DNA of 5,026 nucleotides, from positions 1-5,026 of the forward strand of contig JAEZHZ010000191.1 of NCBI GenBank assembly GCA_023436745.1. Reading direction: 5' to 3'. Source of the DNA: Pseudomonadota bacterium (GTDB lineage Bacteria; Pseudomonadota; Alphaproteobacteria; Rhizobiales; Devosiaceae). Of the stretch, positions 1-5,026 are shown piece after piece. Every line of letters begins with the position of its first letter. The first letter of the stretch is position 1. The notes under the pieces were generated by a model that saw nothing but the letters and a program-made list of their open reading frames with translations, had not been told where the DNA came from and did not search any database. A program made the translations under genes and the position numbers.

Positions 1-51
1 GCCTTCTGCACCACGCTAACAAGTCGCCACTTCTCAAGCCGGTTTCCCGCC
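1..51. other. Upstream edge and glyS leader
   Basis: No gene can be identified here. One + strand frame reads a few codons to a TAA at 17-19, which could be the end of an upstream gene; glyQ, the alpha subunit partner of GlyS, is the usual neighbour, but too little sequence is present to recognise it. The glyS frame itself stays open to the window edge. There is no purine-rich Shine-Dalgarno in the 20 bases before the glyS ATG (the stretch is mostly pyrimidine and GC), so glyS translation may depend on coupling to an upstream gene or on a weak site. Confidence 0.3.
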
Positions 52-2076
52 ATGCCCGAACTGCTGCTCGAACTCTTCTCCGAGGAAATTCCCGCCCGCT
101 TCCAGCGCCGTGCGGCCGAGGACCTCAAGAAGGCCGTGACCAACGCCCTGGTGGATGCGGGGCTCGTCTATGAGGGTGCCCGCGCCTATGTGACGCCCCG
201 TCGGCTGGCGCTGAGCGTGACCGGCGTGCCGGGTCGTTCGCCGGATACGCATGAAGAAAAGAAGGGCCCCAAGGTCGGCGCGCCGCAGCCCGCTATCGAC
301 GGCTTCCTGCGCTCTGCCGGGCTGAGCTCGATCGCCGAGGCCAAGGTCGAAAGCGATCCCAAGAAGGGTGACTTCTACGTCGCCCACATCCATCGTCCCG
401 GCGCCGACGCGCTGGACCTGTTGTCCGGCATCATGCCCAAGGTGCTGGCGGAATTCCCCTGGGCCAAGTCCATGCGCTGGGGTTCGGGTGATTTCCGCTG
501 GGTGCGGCCGCTCCGCGCCATCACCGCGACCTTCGGCAACGACAATGACGAACCGGTCGTCGTGCCGTTCGTCACCAACGACATCGAGGCGGGCCAGACG
601 ACCTATGGCCACCGTTTCCTCGCGCCCGCCCCGATCCGGGTGAAGCGCTTCGACGACTATGTGACGGCGCTGGAACGCGCCAAGGTCGTGCTCGACCTGG
701 ACCGCCGCAAGGACATGATCCGCACCGATTCCGAGCACCTGGCCTTTGCCCAGGGGCTGACCCTGATCCAGGACGAGGGCCTGCTCGAGGAAGTGGCCGG
801 CCTCGTCGAATGGCCGGTGGTGATGATGGGCTCGTTCGATCCCGACTTCCTCAAGCTGCCTGAGGAAGTGATCATCGCAACCATCCGCGCCAACCAGAAG
901 TGCTTCTGCCTGCGCGACTCCTCCGGCAAGCTGGCGCCGAACTTCATCATCACCGCCAACACCGAGGCGACCGACGGCGGCGGCGTGATCGTTGCCGGCA
1001 ACGAGCGCGTGATCCGCGCCCGGCTATCGGACGCGGTGTTCTTCTACCAGGGCGACCTCGCGACCCCGCTCGAGCAGGGCATACCCAAGCTCGAGGACAT
1101 GGTGTTCCATGCCAAGCTCGGCACCCAGTTCCAGCGCGTCGAACGTCTGGTGAAGCTGGCCGGCGAGATTGCCCCGCTGGTGGGCGCCGATGTCGAGCGC
1201 GCCAAGCGCGCCGCCATGCTTGCGAAGGCTGATCTGGTCACCGGCATGGTAGGCGAGTTCCCCGAACTGCAGGGACTGATGGGCCGCTATTACGCCACCG
1301 CCCAGGGCGAACCGGCCGATATCGCCAATGCGGTGGAGCAGCACTACAAGCCGCTCGGGCCGACCGATCGCGTGCCGACAGAGCCGGTGGCCATCGCAGT
1401 GGCATTGGCGGACAAGCTGGACCTGCTCACCGGTTTCTGGAGCATCGACGAAAAGCCGACCGGGTCGCGCGATCCCTTCGCGCTGCGTCGCGCCGCACTG
1501 GGTGTGATCCGCATCATCACCGAGAACGGGCTGCGGTTCCCGCTCGACGTCGAGCCGGACCTGCTCGCCTTCTTCCACGACCGGTTGAAGGTGTCGCTGC
1601 GCGACGCCGGCGCCCGGCACGATCTCGTCGACGCGGTGCTGTCGTCGGACAGCAACGACATCCTGCAGATCACCCAGCGGGTCGAGGCACTGTCGACCCT
1701 GCTGTCGTCGCCGGACGGTCAGAACCTGCTGGCAGGCTACCGGCGCGCCGCCAACATCCTCGCGGCTGAAGAGAAGAAGGACGGCACGAGCTATGGCGGT
1801 GCGGTGGATCCGTCGCTGCTGCGCCTTGCCGAAGAGCAGTCGCTGGCCTCTGCAGTGGACGCCGTCAACGCGGCGGTAGCCGGTCTGGTGGCGCGCGACG
1901 ACTACAAGGGAGCGATGGCCGAGCTTGCGACCCTTCGCGCCCCGGTCGATGCATTCTTCGAGGCGGTGCTGGTCAACGATGCCGATCCGGCGGTGCGCGC
2001 CAACCGGCTGAACCTGCTGGCGCGGCTGCGCGATACCATGCATCTCGTCGCCGACTTCTCCCGGGTCGCCGGATAG
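52..2076 (+). CDS. glyS: Glycyl-tRNA synthetase beta subunit
   Basis: This is the beta subunit of the bacterial alpha2beta2 glycyl-tRNA synthetase. It acts in the cytoplasm with GlyQ: the alpha subunit holds the aminoacylation site, and beta supplies most of the tRNA binding. The 674-residue product is close to the family's usual size (about 690) and opens with the typical N-terminus MPELLLELFSEEIPARF, which fixes the ATG start even without a clear Shine-Dalgarno. Other family hallmarks are NQKCF (281-285), GNERVIRARLSDAVFF (316-331), FHAKLG (352-357), the HD-like segment AKADLVTGMVGEFPELQG (391-408) followed by MGRYY, ADKLDLLTGFW (453-463) and GSRDPFALRRAALG (471-484). The C-terminal DALR-like anticodon-binding region starts at about residue 570 and includes the conserved VDAFFEAVLVN...NRLNLLARL stretch (632-658). 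No frameshift or missing block is visible. The gene ends in TAG, and the DUF808 gene follows 59 bases later on the same strand. Confidence 0.98.
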   Translation: MPELLLELFSEEIPARFQRRAAEDLKKAVTNALVDAGLVYEGARAYVTPRRLALSVTGVPGRSPDTHEEKKGPKVGAPQPAIDGFLRSAGLSSIAEAKVESDPKKGDFYVAHIHRPGADALDLLSGIMPKVLAEFPWAKSMRWGSGDFRWVRPLRAITATFGNDNDEPVVVPFVTNDIEAGQTTYGHRFLAPAPIRVKRFDDYVTALERAKVVLDLDRRKDMIRTDSEHLAFAQGLTLIQDEGLLEEVAGLVEWPVVMMGSFDPDFLKLPEEVIIATIRANQKCFCLRDSSGKLAPNFIITANTEATDGGGVIVAGNERVIRARLSDAVFFYQGDLATPLEQGIPKLEDMVFHAKLGTQFQRVERLVKLAGEIAPLVGADVERAKRAAMLAKADLVTGMVGEFPELQGLMGRYYATAQGEPADIANAVEQHYKPLGPTDRVPTEPVAIAVALADKLDLLTGFWSIDEKPTGSRDPFALRRAALGVIRIITENGLRFPLDVEPDLLAFFHDRLKVSLRDAGARHDLVDAVLSSDSNDILQITQRVEALSTLLSSPDGQNLLAGYRRAANILAAEEKKDGTSYGGAVDPSLLRLAEEQSLASAVDAVNAAVAGLVARDDYKGAMAELATLRAPVDAFFEAVLVNDADPAVRANRLNLLARLRDTMHLVADFSRVAG

Positions 2077-2090
2077 GGCGGGAACCGCCC
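2076..2090 (+). terminator. Hairpin at the glyS stop codon
   Basis: GGGCGG (2076-2081), loop GAA, CCGCCC (2085-2090) form a perfect 6-bp GC stem. Its first base is the last base of the glyS TAG stop. No U-run follows directly; the nearest is TTTT at 2104-2107, just after a second very short stem (GCC 2094-2096 with GGC 2101-2103). It may be a weak or partial terminator, or a stabiliser of the transcript 3' end, between glyS and the DUF808 gene. Without a U-tract, intrinsic termination is uncertain. Confidence 0.4.
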
Positions 2091-2111
2091 GCGGCCTGAC
2101 GGCTTTTCCGC

Positions 2112-2145
2112 AAGGACCTGTCGAAGGACTGTCGGATGGCTGTCG
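2112..2145 (+). repeat. 11-base-period repeat over the DUF808 gene start
   Basis: CTGTCG occurs three times at exactly 11-base steps (2118-2123, 2129-2134, 2140-2145). The first two copies are preceded by AAGGAC and AAGGA, so 2112-2123 and 2124-2134 are near-identical units differing by one base. The third hexamer lies inside the coding region just after the ATG. The second AAGGA serves as the likely Shine-Dalgarno. A small slippage duplication explains this as well as a regulatory function does. Confidence 0.6.
2124..2128 (+). promoter_or_regulatory. Shine-Dalgarno of the DUF808 gene
   Basis: AAGGA sits 7 bases before the ATG at 2136, an ideal spacing, and decides this start. An identical AAGGA at 2112-2116 is too far away (19 bases) to serve this ATG well. 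Confidence 0.75.
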
Positions 2146-3122
2146 GCCTGCTCGCTCTGCTCGATGACGTGGCCGGACTCGTCAAGGTCGCGGCTGCATC
2201 GCTGGACGATGTCGCGGGGCAGGCGGCCAAGGCCGGCGTCAAGGCTGCGGGCGCGGTGATCGACGACACCGCCGTCACCCCCAATTACGTCCACGGGTTC
2301 TCCGCCGATCGCGAACTGCCGATCGTCGCCAAGATCGCCTGGGGGTCGGTGAAGAACAAGCTGCTGTTCCTCCTGCCGGCGGCGCTGCTGCTCAGCCTCT
2401 TCGCGCCCTGGCTCATTACGCCGCTGCTGATGATTGGCGGCTCCTATCTCTGCTACGAAGGGGCGGAGAAGATTTTCCATGCCCTGCGGCCCCACGAGGC
2501 CGAGGACTACGAGGCGACGCTCGAGCCCACGGCGATCGATCCGCAGTCGCTGGAGGATGAGAAGGTCGCCGGTGCCATCAAGACCGACTTCATCCTCTCC
2601 GCCGAAATCATGACCATCATCCTCGGCGCGCTCGACATCGACAGCTTCTGGCTCCGGGCCATGGCGCTGGCGCTCGCCGGGCTCGGCATCACCGCGGCGG
2701 TTTATGGCGCTGTGGCGCTGATCGTGAAGGCGGACGACGCCGGCGTATGGCTGGCCGGCAATGGCCGCACCCACACCGGACGGGCCTTCGGCAGGGCGCT
2801 GGTCCGGGGAATGCCCGGGTTCATGACGGTGCTGGGCATCGTCGGTACCGCGGCGATGACCTGGGTCGGCGGGAGCATCGTGGCCCATGGGCTCTACCAG
2901 TTCGGACTGGACTGGCCGGAACACCTCATCGAGGGCGCAGCACACTGGGCCGAGCGCGCCTTTCCCGCTATCGCCTCGGTTGCCGGGTGGCTGGCCACTG
3001 CTGCGGTAGACTTCGCTTTCGGGCTGGCGCTTGGGGCTGTGCTGATTCCGGTCGCCGGCTTCGTGATCGCGCCGCTGTGGCGGTCCATCAAGCGCCTGTT
3101 GCCGCGGCGGCGGCAAGCCTGA
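2136..3122 (+). CDS. DUF808/YedI-family inner membrane protein
   Basis: The 328-residue protein belongs to the DUF808 family (YedI in E. coli, about 305 residues), whose function is not established. Recognisable family segments are the N-terminus MAVGLLALLDDVAGL with its alanine-rich helix (1-45), the motif VTPNYVHGF (47-55), ELPIVAKIAWGSVKNK (60-75), the SYLCYEGAEKIFH stretch (103-115) and GAIKTDFILSAEIMTIILG (146-164). Hydrophobic segments suggest several membrane passes at about 76-106 (long enough for two), 172-197, 229-252 and 280-312, possibly with another near 153-166. The tail is basic (RSIKRLLPRRRQA), which would favour a cytoplasmic C-terminus. No signal peptide, catalytic motif or ligand site is evident. 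The start is supported by AAGGA 7 bases upstream. It lies 59 bases after glyS and may be transcribed with it; the link to translation is probably only positional. Family assignment is from recalled sequence motifs; no transport or enzymatic role is claimed. Confidence 0.9.
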   Translation: MAVGLLALLDDVAGLVKVAAASLDDVAGQAAKAGVKAAGAVIDDTAVTPNYVHGFSADRELPIVAKIAWGSVKNKLLFLLPAALLLSLFAPWLITPLLMIGGSYLCYEGAEKIFHALRPHEAEDYEATLEPTAIDPQSLEDEKVAGAIKTDFILSAEIMTIILGALDIDSFWLRAMALALAGLGITAAVYGAVALIVKADDAGVWLAGNGRTHTGRAFGRALVRGMPGFMTVLGIVGTAAMTWVGGSIVAHGLYQFGLDWPEHLIEGAAHWAERAFPAIASVAGWLATAAVDFAFGLALGAVLIPVAGFVIAPLWRSIKRLLPRRRQA

Positions 3123-3147
3123 CCTGTGGAGCCCGGCCGGTAGCGGC

Positions 3148-3176
3148 TTGTCACGGCGTTCCCATTATGTTCCGAT
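3148..3176 (+). promoter_or_regulatory. Candidate rmuC promoter
   Basis: TTGTCA (3148-3153) matches five of six bases of the sigma-70 -35 box. With a 17-base spacer, the -10 position falls on TCCGAT (3171-3176), which matches only three of six. The LexA-type box lies between them and touches the -10, the layout expected of a repressed SOS promoter. Transcription would begin near 3183, giving a leader of about 25 bases. The weak -10 keeps confidence low. Confidence 0.35.
3158..3172 (+). promoter_or_regulatory. LexA (SOS) operator of alphaproteobacterial type
   Basis: GTTCCCATTATGTTC is a perfect GTTC-N7-GTTC direct repeat, the LexA recognition site known from alphaproteobacteria such as Rhodobacter and Caulobacter. 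It ends 36 bases before the rmuC start and overlaps a candidate promoter. The AT-rich spacer stands out from the GC-rich surroundings. LexA would repress rmuC until RecA-stimulated LexA self-cleavage after DNA damage. The motif match and position are seen in the sequence; binding and regulation are inferred. Confidence 0.68.
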
Positions 3177-3189
3177 AGTGCGACTCTGC

Positions 3190-3195
3190 GGAGGA
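3190..3195 (+). promoter_or_regulatory. Shine-Dalgarno of rmuC
   Basis: GGAGGA is a strong Shine-Dalgarno core, but it is 13 bases from the GTG at 3209 and 25 bases from the next in-frame ATG (3221). It therefore favours the GTG, though with long spacing. An in-frame stop at 3176-3178 rules out any start further upstream. The in-frame ATC at 3203 has optimal spacing (7 bases) but is a very rare start codon. Confidence 0.6.
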
Positions 3196-3208
3196 TCGTG
3201 CCATCGAC

Positions 3209-4723
3209 GTGCTGACCGAAATGCTGGCGGCGGCGGAAGCCGTGCCGGTTTCCACCCTCGTTCTCATCGCCATCGTGCTGAGCGCACTGGCGCTGCTGTT
3301 CGCCGTGGCCGGATTGTTCCGCCGTGGGAGCCGGAGCGATGCGACCCTGCGGCAGGCGCTCGACGCGCTGGTGGCCGGCCAGGAGCGCTTCGAGCGCTCG
3401 GTGGCCGATGCCATGCAGCGCAGCCGCCAGGAACAGGCCGAGGGCGCCCGGCACCTGCGCGAGGAGGTGAACGCCTCCATCCGCCTTCTCTCGGAAGGGC
3501 TGGCGCGCCAGTCCACCGAGCAGGCCCGGCAGCAGGGCGAGGCCAGCAAGGCGCTGGGAGAGGCGGTGAAAACCTCGCTGGAAACGTTCGGCGAACGGGC
3601 GCACCAGCAGTCGCGGCAGCTTTTCGACATCCAGAAGCAGCAGCACGACAGTTTCGAGCAGCGGGTGCAGGCCCTGTCGGAAGCACAGCGCCTCGGCAGC
3701 GAAGCGCTGCGGGTTTCCCTCGAAGCCCAGCTGAAGACCCTGCGGGACGAGAACACCGCCAAGCTCGAAGCCATGCGCATGACCGTGGACGAGAAGCTGC
3801 AGGGCACGCTGGAGCAGCGGCTGGGCGAGAGCTTCAAGCTGGTCAGCGAACGGCTCGATGCGGTTCACAAGGGCCTTGGGGAGATGCAGACGCTGGCAAC
3901 CGGCGTCGGCGATCTCAAGCGCGTGCTGACCAACGTCAAGGCGCGCGGCTCCTGGGGCGAGGTGCAACTGGGCAACCTGCTCGAGCAGATGCTGACAAGG
4001 GACCAGTACGTGGTGAACGCCGCGATGACCGAGGGAAGCTCGGAGCGTGTCGAGTTCGCCATAAAGCTGCCGGGTGACGAGCGGCCGGTTTTCCTGCCGA
4101 TCGACGCCAAGTTCCCGGTGGAAGACTACGAGCGCCTGCAGGCGGCCGCCGATGCCGGAGATGTCGATCAGGTCGAGATCGCCGCCAAGGCGCTGGAGCG
4201 CCGCTTCAGGGACTCGGCGGCGACCATTGCCTCGAAATACATCGTGCCGCCGAATACCACGGACTTTGCGATCATGTTCCTGCCGACCGAGGGCCTCTAC
4301 GCCGAGGCCCTGCGCCGGCCGGGGCTGGTCGATGACCTGCAGAAAAAGCACCGCATCGTCGTTGCCGGGCCGACCACGCTGACGGCGATCCTGTCGAGCC
4401 TGCAGATGGGGTTCAAGACGCTCGCCATCCAGCAGCGCTCCGGCGAGGTCTGGCAGGTCCTGGGTGCGGTCAAGTCCGAGTTCGGCAAGTTCGGGGACGT
4501 GCTCAGCAGCGTCAAGAAGAAGCTCAACGAGGCCTCAAACCACATCGAGAAGGCCGAAGTGCGCAGCCGCGCCATATCCCGCAAGCTCAGGGACGTGGAG
4601 GAACTGCCCGGAACCGAATCGGTGGACCTGCTCGGCCAGTTCGAGGACGAACTTGGCGGCGAACCAGCCGCGGACGGCGATGAGCGCGTGGTGAGTTCCG
4701 GCTTTCTTCACCGGGTGGGGTAG
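3209..4723 (+). CDS. rmuC: DNA recombination protein RmuC
   Basis: RmuC-family proteins are linked to DNA recombination and rearrangement; in E. coli, loss of RmuC raises inversion at short inverted repeats. The protein has an N-terminal membrane anchor (about residues 14-37), then a long Gln/Glu/Ala-rich coiled coil (about 45-230), then the RmuC nuclease-like domain. The domain shows LKRVLTNVKARGSWGEVQLG (236-255), FLPIDAKFPVEDYERL (295-310), TTDFAIMFLPTEGLYAEA (350-367), and VAGPTTLTAIL (385-395) followed by SLQMGFKTLAIQQRS. E251 with the D299-A-K301 triplet resembles a PD-(D/E)xK-type metal site; that reading is inference. The final 35 residues are acidic and probably disordered. At 504 residues the length is normal for the family. 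The GTG start at 3209 is chosen for the GGAGGA upstream; ATG at 3221 would shorten the protein by four residues. A LexA-type operator upstream suggests SOS induction. The gene converges with rnhA, with a 66-base gap. Confidence 0.95.
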   Translation: MLTEMLAAAEAVPVSTLVLIAIVLSALALLFAVAGLFRRGSRSDATLRQALDALVAGQERFERSVADAMQRSRQEQAEGARHLREEVNASIRLLSEGLARQSTEQARQQGEASKALGEAVKTSLETFGERAHQQSRQLFDIQKQQHDSFEQRVQALSEAQRLGSEALRVSLEAQLKTLRDENTAKLEAMRMTVDEKLQGTLEQRLGESFKLVSERLDAVHKGLGEMQTLATGVGDLKRVLTNVKARGSWGEVQLGNLLEQMLTRDQYVVNAAMTEGSSERVEFAIKLPGDERPVFLPIDAKFPVEDYERLQAAADAGDVDQVEIAAKALERRFRDSAATIASKYIVPPNTTDFAIMFLPTEGLYAEALRRPGLVDDLQKKHRIVVAGPTTLTAILSSLQMGFKTLAIQQRSGEVWQVLGAVKSEFGKFGDVLSSVKKKLNEASNHIEKAEVRSRAISRKLRDVEELPGTESVDLLGQFEDELGGEPAADGDERVVSSGFLHRVG

Positions 4724-4744
4724 GGCAGGCGGGAGCCTGACCCT
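4722..4744 (+). terminator. Hairpin terminator after rmuC
   Basis: AGGGCAGGC (4722-4730), loop GGGA, GCCTG (4735-4739), one bulged A (4740) and CCCT (4741-4744) form a GC-rich stem of about 9 bp. It begins inside the rmuC TAG stop. Only TT follows before CC, so it lacks a real U-tract. Lying between convergent genes, it could act on both strands: on the minus strand the stem lies about 45 bases past the rnhA stop. Strong stems with poor U-runs are common in GC-rich genomes, where Rho or transcript stabilisation may be involved. Confidence 0.45.
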
Positions 4745-4762
4745 TCCGGCGTTGGGCCGGGA
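4744..4762. terminator. Second inverted repeat in the rmuC/rnhA gap
   Basis: CCGGC (4746-4750) pairs with GCCGG (4756-4760) around loop GTTGG, extended by a T-G wobble and a T-A pair to 4744 and 4762. No T-run follows on either strand. It is plausible as part of the shared 3' end region of the two convergent transcripts. It shares base 4744 with the outer end of the preceding stem, so the outermost pairs of the two are mutually exclusive. Confidence 0.3.
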
Positions 4763-4789
4763 TGTGTTCCACGAACAACGCGTCCAGCG

Positions 4790-5026
4790 TCAGACCGGCG
4801 GCATCATCTCCGGGCGCTTGCCCTTCTTGAACGGCGCCATGCCCTCGCGGGCCAGTTCGTCCGCACGTTCGTTGAGGTCGTGCCCGGCGTGGCCCTTCAC
4901 CCAGTGCCAGCTGATCTGGTGGCGCTGGCTGGCGGCGTCCAGCGCCTGCCACAGTTCGGCGTTCTTGACCGGCTTCTTGTCGGCCGTGCGCCAGCCGTTG
5001 CGCTTCCAGCCGTGAATCCAGCTCTG
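4790..5026 (-). CDS. rnhA: Ribonuclease HI, C-terminal part (cut by window edge)
   Basis: RNase HI cleaves the RNA strand of RNA-DNA hybrids, removing R-loops and primer remnants in the cytoplasm. Only the last 78 residues are in the window; the gene continues past 5026 with no stop or start before the edge. The fragment begins QSWIHGWKRNGWRTADKKPV and aligns with E. coli RNase HI from about residue 79. It contains the basic protrusion (IHGWKRNGW), NAELWQALDAA, and WHWVKGHAGH, whose His (fragment residue 46) matches catalytic-cycle H124. ERADELAR follows, whose Asp (fragment residue 56) matches metal ligand D134. The other acidic residues (D10, E48, D70 in E. coli) are off-window. The C-terminal tail (APFKKGKRPEMMPPV) is lysine-rich and differs from that of E. 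coli. It faces rmuC tail to tail. Confidence 0.95.
   Translation of the reverse strand, partial: QSWIHGWKRNGWRTADKKPVKNAELWQALDAASQRHQISWHWVKGHAGHDLNERADELAREGMAPFKKGKRPEMMPPV

Noticed and set aside
1024..2043. Minus-strand open frame of 339 codons opposite glyS
   Set aside because: It is antisense to the conserved GlyS core and shows no recognisable motif.
1902..3116. Minus-strand open frame of 404 codons opposite the DUF808 gene
   Set aside because: It is a shadow of the DUF808 gene and the glyS end; composition is low-complexity charged residues, with no domain.
3130..3148. AGCC...GGCT with CCGGCCGG inside, as a terminator after the DUF808 gene
   Set aside because: Only four outer pairs form before a mismatch, and no T-run follows. 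The palindromic CCGGCCGG is unremarkable in DNA this GC-rich.
3148..4077. Plus-strand open frame of 309 codons overlapping rmuC in another frame
   Set aside because: It is Arg/Ala/Gly-rich frame-shadow sequence, while the rmuC frame carries all conserved motifs. It also runs over the promoter and operator region.
2894..4351. Long minus-strand open frame (485 codons) opposite rmuC and the DUF808 gene end
   Set aside because: It is antisense to two confidently assigned genes, its translation is rich in His/Arg/Gln/Gly with no recognisable family, and such frames are expected where third positions are GC-rich.
4765..4777. TGTTC-CAC-GAACA palindrome as a second LexA site
   Set aside because: The half-sites are inverted with a 3-base spacer, fitting neither the alphaproteobacterial direct repeat (N7) nor the Gram-positive GAAC-N4-GTTC site, and it lies between gene 3' ends, not in a promoter.
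4587..4952. Minus-strand open frame of 121 codons overlapping rnhA in another frame
   Set aside because: The rnhA frame contains the RNase H motifs; this frame is Pro/Arg-rich with no family resemblance.

Overview
The window is GC-rich chromosomal DNA that most likely comes from an alphaproteobacterium, probably of the sphingomonad/erythrobacter type. Three things support this: the GlyS N-terminus and its NQKCF motif look alphaproteobacterial, base composition is strongly GC at third codon positions, and a perfect copy of the alphaproteobacterial LexA box (GTTC-N7-GTTC) lies upstream of rmuC. The order-level assignment is inference. The sequence looks like ordinary, vertically inherited housekeeping DNA. 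There is no insertion sequence, integrase, tRNA, rRNA or CRISPR array.

Layout: (1) 1-51 is the tail of whatever lies upstream (glyQ would be expected) plus a short leader. (2) 52-2076 (+) is glyS, the beta subunit of heterotetrameric glycyl-tRNA synthetase. (3) 2077-2135 is a short gap with a hairpin at the glyS stop codon and a tandem repeat that carries the Shine-Dalgarno of the next gene. (4) 2136-3122 (+) is a multi-pass membrane protein of the DUF808/YedI family, function unknown. (5) 3123-3208 is an 86-base gap with a candidate SOS-regulated promoter. (6) 3209-4723 (+) is rmuC, a membrane-anchored coiled-coil protein with a nuclease-like domain, linked to DNA recombination. (7) 4724-4789 is a convergent gap with hairpins. 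(8) 4790-5026 (-) is the C-terminal half of ribonuclease HI (rnhA), cut by the window edge.

The coding content is familiar and I see no new multi-gene system. The most informative non-coding signal is the LexA-type operator placed inside a candidate promoter just ahead of rmuC. It predicts that rmuC is DNA-damage inducible here and transcribed separately from glyS and the DUF808 gene. RmuC and RNase HI both belong to genome maintenance, but they converge and need not be co-regulated. Smaller oddities are a hexamer repeated three times at an 11-base period around the DUF808 start, hairpins whose first base is the last base of a TAG stop (glyS and rmuC), and a GTG start for rmuC with a longer than usual Shine-Dalgarno spacing.
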